From Psychrobacter alimentarius (GTDB lineage: Bacteria > Pseudomonadota > Gammaproteobacteria > Pseudomonadales > Moraxellaceae), in NCBI RefSeq assembly GCF_001606025.1, contig NZ_CP014945.1:1674001-1738000 (forward strand): DNA of 64,000 nt. The letters run 5' to 3'. Under the pieces are notes generated by a model, which was not told the DNA's origin, made no database searches, and was given only the letters and a program-made list of their open reading frames with translations. Both the position numbers and the translations under genes were made by a program. Of this stretch, positions 47,436 through 56,367 are shown piece after piece (within the stretch, counting starts at the first letter, position 1; the number at the start of each line of letters is the position of its first letter).

Positions 47436-48758
47436 ATGAATATTTTGGTGATCGGTTCAGGTGGTCGTGAACACGCACTAGCATGGCAGTGTGCCAAAGA
47501 TGAGAACGTAGAAAATATCTACGTCGCACCTGGTAATGCGGGTACTGCGCTTGAACTTAAATGCCAAAACGTTGTCTTAGCATCTACTGACGCTAATGAT
47601 CATAGTGCCGTTATAGAGTTTTGCCAAAATAATGCCATTGATATGGTCATCGTTGGACCAGAAGCACCTTTGGTCACAGGCATCGTCGATGCTTGCCGTG
47701 AAGCAGGTATCAAAGCTTGGGGGCCGACGGCATATTGTGCTCAGCTAGAAGGGTCAAAAACTTTTGCCAAAGAGTTTATGGAAAAGAACAACATTCCTAC
47801 CGCGGCCTATCAAGGGTTTACCGATGCTACCGCTGCCAAAGCTTATATCGATGAGCAAGGCGCACCAATCGTTATCAAAGCGGATGGACTAGCGGCTGGT
47901 AAAGGCGTCATCGTTGCAGAAACGATTGAACAAGCTCATGAAGCCATTGACGATATGCTCGCAGACAATAAATTTGGCGATGCTGGCAGTCGCGTGGTTA
48001 TTGAGCAGTTTTTACAAGGTGAAGAAGCCAGCTTTATTTGTATGATAGATGGTGATAATATTTTGCCAATGGCAACCAGTCAAGATCACAAACGTGCTTT
48101 TGAAGGAGATACAGGGCCGAACACAGGTGGTATGGGTGCTTATTCTCCTGCACCAGTTGTAACGCAAGAAGTTCACGATAAGGTAATGAAACAAGTTATC
48201 CAACCTGTCGTTGATGCGATGAAAGATGCAGGTCATCCTTATACTGGTTTTTTGTATGCTGGCCTCATGATTGATCAGTCAGGCGATCCTTATGTCATAG
48301 AATTTAACTGCCGTTTTGGTGATCCAGAAACACAGCCAATCTTAATGCGTCTGAAATCTTCGATGGTAAATTTGGTCGCACAAGGGTTAGAAGGTCAATT
48401 ACCAAATGAAGCAAAATGGGATACACGCCCTGCCCTAGGTATCGTTGTTGCCTCAAAAGGATATCCTGAAACATCATCAAAGGGTGACTTGATTGCTGGC
48501 TTGCCAGAACTGAACACCGAAGACGACAATACTGTTAAAGTCTTCCATGCTGGCACTGCGTTTTCTAATAGCGATGAAGCAGCTGCTAAGAAAGAAGTGT
48601 TAACCAATGGCGGACGTGTACTATGTGTGACCGCATTGGCTGATACTATTTCTGATGCTCAACAAGCTGCACTGGCAGTCACAGGTGCGATTAGTTTTGA
48701 TGGTGCACAATATCGCCGTGACATTGGTCATCATGCCATTACTCGTGAAAACGCTTAA
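47436..48758 (+). CDS. purD: phosphoribosylamine-glycine ligase (GARS)
   Basis: About 440 residues (E. coli 429). ATP-grasp ligase of purine synthesis, making GAR from phosphoribosylamine and glycine. N-terminal NILVIGSGGREHALAWQ, then WGPTAYCAQLEGSKTFAKEF, IVIKADGLAAGKGVIVA (ATP site) and EFNCRFGDPETQPILMRL. I start at ATG 47436: AGGA lies 6 bases upstream; the ATG 3 bases earlier is the alternative, and the frame is open to 47370. Monocistronic here (purH is not adjacent), with a terminator at 48841. Confidence 0.95.
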   Translation: MNILVIGSGGREHALAWQCAKDENVENIYVAPGNAGTALELKCQNVVLASTDANDHSAVIEFCQNNAIDMVIVGPEAPLVTGIVDACREAGIKAWGPTAYCAQLEGSKTFAKEFMEKNNIPTAAYQGFTDATAAKAYIDEQGAPIVIKADGLAAGKGVIVAETIEQAHEAIDDMLADNKFGDAGSRVVIEQFLQGEEASFICMIDGDNILPMATSQDHKRAFEGDTGPNTGGMGAYSPAPVVTQEVHDKVMKQVIQPVVDAMKDAGHPYTGFLYAGLMIDQSGDPYVIEFNCRFGDPETQPILMRLKSSMVNLVAQGLEGQLPNEAKWDTRPALGIVVASKGYPETSSKGDLIAGLPELNTEDDNTVKVFHAGTAFSNSDEAAAKKEVLTNGGRVLCVTALADTISDAQQAALAVTGAISFDGAQYRRDIGHHAITRENA

Positions 48759-49156
48759 AATTTGACGATCAAGTAAACCGAGTGAACCTCTTCTTTTTTG
48801 CTTAATGTCGTTGTCTGAATCATTTTCTTTCGTAGTATTTGACCTAGCTTAGTGCTAGGTCTTATTTTTTGATATTGCTATGTATCTAACCTACTTATCA
48901 TTCCCGCCTTACTTTTTTGTGAGAGATAAATACTATCGTACGATATAGATTTAACGATATATTTTATTGAGTCTTCCCATTAATTCTTAATTATTTACTT
49001 AAGTTTATAAATACTCTATGGCTTACAAAGTAACTGTCAGCACCTTACCAAGGCTCATCAAATACATGGGCTTTCTATGATACAATTTCGTATCTGTGCA
49101 TCACATCTCCCTTGTATTGTAGGTTTCGAACCCGCACATCAATAGCAACTGGATGA
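48759..49156. other. 398-bp gap between purD and ubiB-like gene
   Basis: Contains the purD terminator (48841-48870), then an AT-rich stretch that should carry the promoter of the ABC1 kinase gene. No gene recognised. Confidence 0.45.
48841..48870 (+). terminator. terminator after purD
   Basis: GACCTAGC/GCTAGGTC stem with a 5-base loop followed by TTATTTTTT; a standard intrinsic terminator. Confidence 0.88.
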
Positions 49157-50563
49157 ATGATTATATTTATGTCAAATGATACGTCTAAACCTTTTAGCAA
49201 TAAACAATCAATCGATAACTTAAAAACCTCAGGATTTGAGCGTCGGATGTCGATTGCCAAAACTTCCTTAAATATTGGTCGTCGATGGGCGGGTAATAGT
49301 GTGTCTGGCATGTTTTTAAATAAAGAAGCCCGTACAGCGCGTAACCAAGCATTTATGGAAACGCAGGCGAACTATTTGGCAGCTGAACTGGGTAAGTTGA
49401 AAGGCTCTGTTGTTAAAATAGGTCAAATGCTTGCCATTTATGGAGAGCATATTCTACCGCCTGAGATTACACGTGCTCTGCAAACGTTAAATGATGATAC
49501 AGCGACATTGTCATGGCCAACGATTGAGCTTACGTTACGTGATTTGTTGGGTGAAAGATTAAATGAGCTTGATATTGACCCTGTACCGATTGGTACTGCT
49601 TCCCTCGCCCAAGTCCATCGCGCTACTGTCATTGCTACAGGGGAGCAAGTCGTATTAAAGATTCAATATCCTGGTGTGGCAGATGCTATCAATTCAGATC
49701 TTGCTTTATTCAAACGACTGTTAAAAGTAAGCAATATCGTCCCGCAGACTCGCTCACTAGATGCTTGGTTTGAAGAAATACGCGACTTATTACATCATGA
49801 AGTGGATTACGAAGCAGAAGCCGTAACGACTGAGCGTTTTTACGATCGTTTAAGCAATGATCCGCGCTACGTTGTTCCAAAGATTAATCGTGAATACTCA
49901 AAAAAACGCTTGTTGTGCATGTCTTATGAGCCAGGTGTTTCAGTTGTATCTGACGTTTTGCAGCAATTGTCGCATGAACGTCGTAGTGCTATTGGTCAGG
50001 CTGCCATTGAAATTATGATGCAAGAAATTTTTGTTTGGGGAGAGATGCAAACAGACCCAAATTTTGGTAACTATTTGGTTCGGGTCAGTACTAATGAAGG
50101 AGAGCCTGATAAATTAGTACTATTAGATTTTGGCGCTATTCGTCAGTTTGATGAGAATTTATTGACCATTGCTCATGGATTATTAAAAGCTGGTTATCAT
50201 CATGATCATGATGCCATGGTACTAGCAATGACGGGATACGATTTTTTCGATAGTATGAGTAATAAGGTACGCTCTGATGTTGCCTCTTTATTTTTACTTG
50301 CGACAGAACCTTTTAGTAATCCTGCAACAAATCCTGATATTCCTAGTGATCGTTTAGATGAGAAAGGCCGTTATATTTGGGCAAATAGTAAGCTGCATTC
50401 TCGCCTATCAACCGCTGCTACGCGTGCGATGCAATCTTTTGAATTTAATCTTCCTCCGAAAGAGTTTATGTTCATTAGTCGGAAATTTATTGGCGCCTAT
50501 ACTTTATTGACAGTGTTAAACTCTTATACTGACTCTAATAAATTGGTGAGACCTTATTTATAA
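49157..50563 (+). CDS. ABC1/UbiB-family atypical kinase
   Basis: 468 residues. Family marks: KGSVVKIGQMLAIYG (the KxGQ motif), IGTASLAQVHRATV (Ala-rich loop; AAAS is usual and here it is GTAS), VVLKIQYPGVADAI (Lys of the ATP site), HHEVDYEAEA, DPNFGNYLV and LLDFGAIRQF (DFG). ABC1/UbiB proteins bind ATP and act in ubiquinone biosynthesis or lipid homeostasis; activity is more ATPase than kinase. The rest of the ubi genes are not adjacent and it lacks UbiB's long C-terminal membrane helices, so it may be a paralogue. GGA sits 3 bases from ATG 49157; ATG 49169 is an alternative. Confidence 0.85.
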   Translation: MIIFMSNDTSKPFSNKQSIDNLKTSGFERRMSIAKTSLNIGRRWAGNSVSGMFLNKEARTARNQAFMETQANYLAAELGKLKGSVVKIGQMLAIYGEHILPPEITRALQTLNDDTATLSWPTIELTLRDLLGERLNELDIDPVPIGTASLAQVHRATVIATGEQVVLKIQYPGVADAINSDLALFKRLLKVSNIVPQTRSLDAWFEEIRDLLHHEVDYEAEAVTTERFYDRLSNDPRYVVPKINREYSKKRLLCMSYEPGVSVVSDVLQQLSHERRSAIGQAAIEIMMQEIFVWGEMQTDPNFGNYLVRVSTNEGEPDKLVLLDFGAIRQFDENLLTIAHGLLKAGYHHDHDAMVLAMTGYDFFDSMSNKVRSDVASLFLLATEPFSNPATNPDIPSDRLDEKGRYIWANSKLHSRLSTAATRAMQSFEFNLPPKEFMFISRKFIGAYTLLTVLNSYTDSNKLVRPYL

Positions 50564-50586
50564 TCTTAATCGAAGGTGAATTTTAG

Positions 50587-50611
50587 ACCGCCTCTTTTGT
50601 GGCGGTTTTTT
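50587..50611 (+). terminator. terminator after the ABC1 kinase gene
   Basis: CCGCC/GGCGG stem with an 8-base loop and a T6 run. Confidence 0.85.
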
Positions 50612-50702
50612 CTTGTTTTATTTATTTTCACTTAGGCTATTTTATATCTCTATGTATTTCAAATTTTTGGCTGTCGTAGTCTTGATCATATTACTGCTTA
50701 GG

Positions 50703-51380
50703 CTATTTTTTAATGCCTCTACAATCCGCTTGCCAATTATCAAATCTGGTTTTATAACCTTGTGGCTTACGCATGCTAAGCTCCCAACAAGTCTCACCCC
50801 TTGCCAAATACTTGACTTCAAAATGCGTGCGTTGACTGTCTATGGGGACTTGATAACGCTTATTTGGTAAGCGCCAAATCTCAGTTGCTCGTTGCGCAGC
50901 ATTGTCCATATATGACTCGATATTGGTCACTAACACTACTTCCCCATCATCTCGTAAACGTGACAATAAAAACTCAAAAAAAGGCATGTTCAGCCACTGC
51001 TGATTGGGATTATGCTGTTCAGGATTGGGATAGAGAATAAAGATTTTTGCTACACTACTCGGTGCGATGGCATGAACAATCCAAGCAATCGCATCAGCAT
51101 GTATGGCATCTAGATTCGGGGCATTTTGCAATGCTGTTAGTTTAGCGAAGGCGTCAAATTTGTTGCGTGTGCGCTCAATCGCAACCAAGTGCTTATCAGG
51201 GTTTTGTGATACAAAGCCCAAAGCATGCTTGCCCTTCCCTGCGCCAATCTCTAATAGCAAGGGCAAATTGTCTTTATTTTCTATAACTATATTTGGAATG
51301 ATAAAATTGCGGGGTGGTGAGAGCTTTTCTGGTTGAAATGCGCGTGATTGGCCATGCGTAAGCTCGATATTATCAGTCAT
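50703..51380 (-). CDS. TrmB-like SAM-dependent methyltransferase (degenerate active site)
   Basis: 225 residues. The SAM-binding motif LEIGAGKGKHAL and the overall order follow TrmB (tRNA m7G46 methyltransferase). But the FPDPW(P/H)K catalytic motif is ILYPNPEQ here, with Asn for Asp and no Trp or Lys, and the C-terminal TKFE..R motif is THFEVKYLARG. So it is a TrmB-fold paralogue that may act on another target or have no m7G activity. No signal peptide. AAGGA lies before the ATG; divergent from yacG. Confidence 0.75.
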   Translation of the reverse strand: MTDNIELTHGQSRAFQPEKLSPPRNFIIPNIVIENKDNLPLLLEIGAGKGKHALGFVSQNPDKHLVAIERTRNKFDAFAKLTALQNAPNLDAIHADAIAWIVHAIAPSSVAKIFILYPNPEQHNPNQQWLNMPFFEFLLSRLRDDGEVVLVTNIESYMDNAAQRATEIWRLPNKRYQVPIDSQRTHFEVKYLARGETCWELSMRKPQGYKTRFDNWQADCRGIKK

Positions 51381-51577
51381 CTACTGTCCTTAAAGTATTT
51401 GTCTTTTGCCATTATTCGGTCGCATGCTATTATATAGCCAATCCAACTGAATAGTAATATAACAACGGTGTGTGCCCATTTATCAATATGATTTAGACCA
51501 GCATGGGCAATATTTGTTGCCCTATTTTATATAGCTGCACTCACACCATTAATCTCAAGGATACCTTCTCTCTTATT

Positions 51578-51769
51578 ATGTCTGATTCTACTCCCAATAC
51601 TTCACCCAAGACCTATCCTTGCCCACGCTGTGGCACTCAGACGGCATGGCAAGACAATAAATATAAGCCGTTTTGTAGTAGTCGATGCAAGCTCATTGAC
51701 TTAGGCGCTTGGGCAAATGAAGACTATACTTTACCCGCTGAAACGACGCCGTTCTCTGACGAATTATAA
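51578..51769 (+). CDS. yacG: DNA gyrase inhibitor / zinc-finger protein YacG
   Basis: 63 residues. Four zinc-binding cysteines in the YacG arrangement: CPRC near the N-terminus and CSSRC, followed by the family signature [12 protein letters not shown]. coli YacG binds GyrB and blocks DNA binding by gyrase. The start is the ATG at 51578; AAGGA lies about 17 bases upstream, too far, so the ribosome site is weak. The open frame to 51503 contains no family-like sequence. It precedes argD by 41 bases and may be co-transcribed with it. Confidence 0.9.
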   Translation: MSDSTPNTSPKTYPCPRCGTQTAWQDNKYKPFCSSRCKLIDLGAWANEDYTLPAETTPFSDEL

Positions 51770-51810
51770 CCAGTCTTTTTAATCACTCTATTACTTCAAG
51801 GATGTTTTAT

Positions 51811-52992
51811 ATGCCTGCAACTTACCTGATGCCCACTTATAACCGTCAACCAATCAGCTTTACTCGCGGTTCAGGCAGTTGGCTATATACCAAAGATGAT
51901 ACCCCTTATCTAGATGCACTGACGGGCATTGCTGTATGCGGATTGGGTCATTGCCATCCGCAGGTGACTGATGCTATCCAACAACAAGCTGCCACCTTAG
52001 TACATACTAGCAACTTATTTGGCATCGATTGGCAGGAGCGTGCAGGCGAGATCCTATGTACTGCTGCTCAAATGGACAGCGTCTTCTTTGCCAACAGCGG
52101 CGCTGAAGCAAATGAAGCTGCCTTAAAACTTGCTCGTTTATATGCACACAAGCAAGGCTTTAAACGTCCTAAAGTCATCGTTATGGAGCAGTCATTCCAC
52201 GGTCGTACCCTATTGTCATTGTCAGCCACAGCCAATCCAAAAGCACGTGAAGGTTTTTATACGCTAGATGAAGACTTTATTCGTGTGCCATTTGGAGACA
52301 TTAATGCGATTAAACAAGCAGCCCAAGACCATGATGATATCTGTGCCATCTTTGTAGAGCCGATTCAAGGCGAAGGTGGTCTTAATACAGCTGCCAATGG
52401 TTTTGCTTATCTTGAAGAGTTACAAGCAGAGTGTGAGGCACATAATTGGTTATTTATGCTGGATGAGGTTCAAACAGGCAATGGACGTACTGGCAAGTAC
52501 TTTGCTTATCAACACAGTAATGCGCGTCCCGATGTATTAACCACAGCTAAAGGCTTAGGTAATGGGTTCCCAGTTGGTGCCTGTATGGTACGTGGCCGTG
52601 CTAATGGGTTGTTTGGTGCTGGTAGTCATGGGTCTACTTATGGTGGTACGCCACTGGCAAGTCGCGTTGTACACAGCGTCTATGAAGTCTTAGCAAACAG
52701 TGACATTATGGAAAATGCTGTCAAAGAGGGGCTATTTATTCGAGAGACTGTAGTCGATGCATTAGGTCAACATGGCGTGAATAGTCGCGGTGCTGGTATG
52801 ATGATTGGTATTTCGATGCCCGACAATATGGACTGTAGCCAACTAGTGGATCGTGCACGTGATGAGCAAAAAATGATTATTAACGTTACTGGTGGTCATG
52901 TTATACGTTTATTACCGCCGCTCAATATGAATCGTGACGAGAGCACACAGGTGGCTGAACGTTTGATTAAACTGCTAAAGCCAAGTTTTTAA
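51811..52992 (+). CDS. argD: acetylornithine aminotransferase family enzyme
   Basis: About 393 residues. Class-III PLP aminotransferase: GSGSWLYTKDDTPYLDALTG, SGAEANEAALKLAR, the PLP-phosphate region, FVEPIQGEGG, DEVQTGNGRTG (PLP-pyridine Asp) and the Schiff-base Lys in LTTAKGLGNGFPVGA. It fits ArgD, which makes N-acetylornithine in arginine synthesis and often also N-succinyl-diaminopimelate transamination. Start 51811 has AGG 9 bases upstream; the ATG at 51802 abuts AAGG. Followed by a perfect 19-bp hairpin. Confidence 0.9.
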   Translation: MPATYLMPTYNRQPISFTRGSGSWLYTKDDTPYLDALTGIAVCGLGHCHPQVTDAIQQQAATLVHTSNLFGIDWQERAGEILCTAAQMDSVFFANSGAEANEAALKLARLYAHKQGFKRPKVIVMEQSFHGRTLLSLSATANPKAREGFYTLDEDFIRVPFGDINAIKQAAQDHDDICAIFVEPIQGEGGLNTAANGFAYLEELQAECEAHNWLFMLDEVQTGNGRTGKYFAYQHSNARPDVLTTAKGLGNGFPVGACMVRGRANGLFGAGSHGSTYGGTPLASRVVHSVYEVLANSDIMENAVKEGLFIRETVVDALGQHGVNSRGAGMMIGISMPDNMDCSQLVDRARDEQKMIINVTGGHVIRLLPPLNMNRDESTQVAERLIKLLKPSF

Positions 52993-53010
52993 AACTCATC
53001 AGTTTGTATT

Positions 53011-53053
53011 ATAAAAAATCCTATAGATAGTTTATATCTATAGGATTTTTTAT
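53011..53053. terminator. 19-bp perfect bidirectional terminator
   Basis: Arms 53011-53029 and 53035-53053 pair perfectly around a 5-base loop, with A6/T6 runs inside. It lies between the convergent argD and lysR-type genes. Confidence 0.87.
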
Positions 53054-53091
53054 AACATTTATGAGTGGTTAATTCTTACTCTGATATCAAT

Positions 53092-53991
53092 TTAATTTGC
53101 ATGAAAATACTTTTTTAACACTTCTAAACAACGAGTGATTTTAGCAGGTTGCTGATCACGGTTTAAGGTAACCGCATAGAGTACAAAGCTTGGTAATTGA
53201 TAACCAGTCAAAACTTCGACCAGCTCTCCACTTTCTAGCTCTTTCTTAATATCCATTTCCATCATTCTAACCAAGCCATGACCTTCCTTGGCCAATGTGG
53301 TTGCCATGAAAACATTATTGGTATAAATGCGTGAATTTAGTTTTGTACGGGTTTTTTTGCCAGTCTCTGTTTGAATCAGATCGATTTGATTGGCATCCTT
53401 CATGATTTCAATACAAATCAGCTGATGATCAGCTAAGTCTTTTGGGGTTTGCAGCTTAGTGTTTTGACGCAGATATTGTGGAGAGGCAACAAGCATTTGA
53501 CGCACGTCAGTCAATGGATGACTACTCAATGTAGAATCATTGATTGTAGGACTCATGCGAATGGCAATATCAATGCGCTCATCAATCATATCGATGTAAT
53601 GGTTATCCGCCAGATATGTGATGCTTAAATCATCATGTGCAGCCATCCACGTAGATAGAGCAGGCAAAATATGATTAACACCAAGTTCAGGCGTGGTTGC
53701 CACACGCAGACTACCCGCTAACTCATCACGCAACTGATTGACTTTAATTCTACCTTGTTCAGCCGCACTGACCACGTCTTTTGCCGCTTCATAAAAACTC
53801 TCACCCGCTTCTGTTAAACTCAGCTTACGAGTTGAGCGATGCAATAATATCACACCCAGCTCATTTTCTAATGAACGGATCTGTTGACTGACCGCACTTG
53901 TCGTAATACCAAGCTCACGAGCTGAGCCACTAAAAGAGCCATGTCCAACCACACTGGCGAACACAGCCATACCGCGTAAATTATCTAACAT
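53092..53991 (-). CDS. LysR-family transcriptional regulator
   Basis: 299 residues. N-terminal winged helix MLDNLRGMAVFASVVGHGSF, with recognition helix TTSAVSQQIRSLENELGVIL and wing HRSTRKLSLTEAG, then a periplasmic-binding-like effector domain (90-299) with EMDIKKELESGELVEVL. It should bind a small molecule and control a target, probably a divergent or neighbouring gene; neither is evident, as dnaX lies upstream on the same strand. GGTGAGAAT precedes the ATG. Confidence 0.93.
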   Translation of the reverse strand: MLDNLRGMAVFASVVGHGSFSGSARELGITTSAVSQQIRSLENELGVILLHRSTRKLSLTEAGESFYEAAKDVVSAAEQGRIKVNQLRDELAGSLRVATTPELGVNHILPALSTWMAAHDDLSITYLADNHYIDMIDERIDIAIRMSPTINDSTLSSHPLTDVRQMLVASPQYLRQNTKLQTPKDLADHQLICIEIMKDANQIDLIQTETGKKTRTKLNSRIYTNNVFMATTLAKEGHGLVRMMEMDIKKELESGELVEVLTGYQLPSFVLYAVTLNRDQQPAKITRCLEVLKKYFHAN

Positions 53992-54118
53992 ATTCTCACC
54001 TAAGCTGCATCTTAATTTTTAATATAACTTAACCATTATAACGAATTTTAATTTTTCTTACTGTTATAAAATACGCTATTTTTATTTAAACAGCTTTATT
54101 TACAGTCAATAAAAATAG

Positions 54119-54156
54119 AAATATCAAGGCGATAGAATAGCATCGCCTTGATATTT
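54119..54156 (-). terminator. terminator after dnaX
   Basis: 15-bp stem (ATATCAAGGCGAT/ATCGCCTTGATAT plus A-T ends) and, on the minus strand, a following TTCTATTTTT tract. It lies 70 bases past the dnaX stop. Confidence 0.78.
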
Positions 54157-54225
54157 TATATAGTAATTGTTTCTAATAGCTTTACATACTTTTTAAATTT
54201 TTTTAATAGGACGTTTTAAGACTGT

Positions 54226-56205
54226 TTAATACAACTGAACTTTACCCATTTTTCCTTCACCACGCTCAGTTAAATACTTCATAACTGGCGTATTGAGCAG
54301 CTTTGATTCTGCCACTGTTTTGGCTTGCACCAAACGTTTTTGTTGGCGCCGTTCAGGCGTTTTGTCATCAGCCTGCATAATGGTGCCATCAATTTGTAAA
54401 TCAATCTCTAATTGAGGGAATTGTTGTTGTAATTTTTGCGCTAACTGCTGGAAAGTCGCTTGTAAATGTCTACTATCAACACTCGTCAAAAAAGTTGCTT
54501 TACCATTACATAACCCTGTTACTACACCTTGACGAGCCAAAGCCAACTCATCCTGAGCTAGTACTTCAGTTTCACGAGCCGTTTGTAGCCAGTAATCCCA
54601 TTTTTCGGGTGTCCACTCACCTGTTAACTCTTGGGGTGGACAACGTAACAAAGTACGAGGATCATCAGGCTGCGTTACTATTTGAGACTCAGCAATTGGT
54701 TCAGGTTCAGTAATTGGTTCAGACTCAGCAATTGGTTCAGGCTCAGCAATTGGTTCAGGCTCAGCAATTGGTTCAGGCTCAGCAATTGGTTCAGGCTCAG
54801 CAATTGGTTCAGGCTCAGCAATTGGTTCAGGCTCAGCAATTGATTCAGGCTCAGCAATTGATTCAGATTCAGCGATTGGTTCAGGTTCAGCGATTGGTTC
54901 AGGTTCAGCGCTATTGGCTAACCACTCGTTGTCATCATAAATAATACCTTGTACGGTATCGTTATCTTGCGCTTGATAATCAACATCATAAGGCTGTAAG
55001 GGTGGTACTGATGCCAACTGTGGAGGCTGCATAGATGTGCTATTTTCTATTGCAGATATTTTTTGTGCAGCGTCAACATTGTCGTAAGTATTTTTTAATA
55101 CTTCATCTACTGGTAGCGGACGAAAAGCCAATAAACGTAAGATGCACATTTCAAGCGCCTGCATCGGTGTACTGGCAAGCTTGACACCTTCGCGAGCTTG
55201 TACGACGATCTCGTAATAAAGTTGCAACACATCTGGGCTGATATGTTGTGCAAGCGCAGTGATATCTTGTGCCTGCGCTTCGTTCACGTTGAGAGCAACT
55301 TCAGGCAATAACTGCGTCAATGCCAACTGATGGAGTAACTCTGCAAGTCCATCAAACATACTAGTAGCATCAACCATCTGTGCTCGCATCTGTTCAATAT
55401 GCGCGGCGACAGCAGACTTATCATGATTATAGATATCCGTAATCAGACTAACCAAATCAGCGGCATCGATCAAACCAAGCATCGCATTGACAGTAGCATC
55501 ATCCAGCGCACCTTGACCAAAGGCAATGGCCTGATCTGTCAATGATAAGGCATCACGTACCGACCCTTTCGCCGCACTCGCTAGCTGCCAGAGTGCTGGT
55601 TGAGTATAATTTACATGCTCTTGGGTAAGGATATTGGCTAGATGCTCGCTAAGTAGTGTTTGCGGCAATGGACGCAACACGAATTGCAAACAGCGCGAGA
55701 TAATCGTAATTGGCAGTTTTTGTGGATCAGTGGTCGCGAGCAAAAATTTCACATGCTCGGGCGGCTCTTCTAATGTTTTCAGTAACGCATTAAAGCTATG
55801 CGTCGATAGCATATGCACTTCATCAATCAGATAAACTTTGTAACGCCCTTGGCTTGGCGCGTAAGGCACATTGTCTAATAGTTCGCGAGTGTCTTCGACT
55901 TTGGTACGAGAAGCGGCATCAATCTCAATAAGATCAATGAAACGACCTTGATCGATTGCCACACAATTATCACACACACCGCAAGGTGTACTAGTGATAC
56001 CAGTATCACAGTTCAAGCATTTAGACAAAATACGCGCAATCGTCGTCTTACCCACCCCACGTGTACCAGTGAATAAATAAGCATGGTGCAGACGGTTATA
56101 ATCAATTGCATTGATCAATGCTTGCGATACATGCGTTTGTCCAATCAACTCATGAAAGTTTTTGGGGCGGTATTTGCGCGCTAAAACTTGATATTGCTGC
56201 GACAT
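54226..56205 (-). CDS. dnaX: DNA polymerase III subunit gamma/tau with hexapeptide repeat linker
   Basis: About 659 residues. Clamp-loader ATPase: [34 protein letters not shown] (Walker A), zinc module [20 protein letters not shown] (Walker B), and [15 protein letters not shown] with SRC. A proline/glutamate linker of twelve hexapeptides (EPEPIA-type; 54690-54910) replaces the usual variable tau linker, before a conserved C-terminal tau domain ([13 protein letters not shown] to the end). It loads the sliding clamp and holds the replisome together. I start at ATG 56205 (GGATCGCT upstream); the longer frame starts at 56223. No A6G-type slippery site was noticed for making gamma. Confidence 0.93.
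   Translation of the reverse strand: MSQQYQVLARKYRPKNFHELIGQTHVSQALINAIDYNRLHHAYLFTGTRGVGKTTIARILSKCLNCDTGITSTPCGVCDNCVAIDQGRFIDLIEIDAASRTKVEDTRELLDNVPYAPSQGRYKVYLIDEVHMLSTHSFNALLKTLEEPPEHVKFLLATTDPQKLPITIISRCLQFVLRPLPQTLLSEHLANILTQEHVNYTQPALWQLASAAKGSVRDALSLTDQAIAFGQGALDDATVNAMLGLIDAADLVSLITDIYNHDKSAVAAHIEQMRAQMVDATSMFDGLAELLHQLALTQLLPEVALNVNEAQAQDITALAQHISPDVLQLYYEIVVQAREGVKLASTPMQALEMCILRLLAFRPLPVDEVLKNTYDNVDAAQKISAIENSTSMQPPQLASVPPLQPYDVDYQAQDNDTVQGIIYDDNEWLANSAEPEPIAEPEPIAESESIAEPESIAEPEPIAEPEPIAEPEPIAEPEPIAEPEPIAEPEPIAESEPITEPEPIAESQIVTQPDDPRTLLRCPPQELTGEWTPEKWDYWLQTARETEVLAQDELALARQGVVTGLCNGKATFLTSVDSRHLQATFQQLAQKLQQQFPQLEIDLQIDGTIMQADDKTPERRQQKRLVQAKTVAESKLLNTPVMKYLTERGEGKMGKVQLY
54690..54910 (-). 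repeat. 18-bp tandem repeat in dnaX (12 units, minisatellite)
   Basis: Units of 18 bases coding (A/T)E(P/S)E(P/S)I are stacked about twelve times with few substitutions, all in frame. The plus-strand copy TCAGCAATTGGTTCAGGC repeats almost perfectly in the middle units, and decays towards both ends. Confidence 0.93.
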
Positions 56206-56274
56206 AGCGATCCATTGTGCCAAGTAGTGAATGTTCTTGTTTTAAATGTATTTTTGAATGCTCATTATAGCAAA

Positions 56275-56297
56275 AAGCCAGCGCATACGTCTGGCTT
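56275..56297 (-). terminator. terminator after lysS
   Basis: On the minus strand AAGCCAG...CTGGCTT is followed by TTT; 70 bases past the lysS stop. Confidence 0.65.
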
Positions 56298-56367
56298 CTT
56301 ACTGATTCAATAAAGGCTTATCAGATGTTCAATAACCGATCTTGATTAAAAAGAAAGATAGTTATTA

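Noticed and set aside
50613..50870. 85-codon plus-strand frame after the ABC1 kinase
   Set aside because: Runs into the antisense of the TrmB-like gene, follows a terminator, and has no family match.
54690..54944. Repeats that could suggest a CRISPR array or a Gln/Val-rich plus-strand protein
   Set aside because: Units are 18 bp head to tail with no spacers and are in frame inside dnaX; the plus-strand frame is only their mirror.
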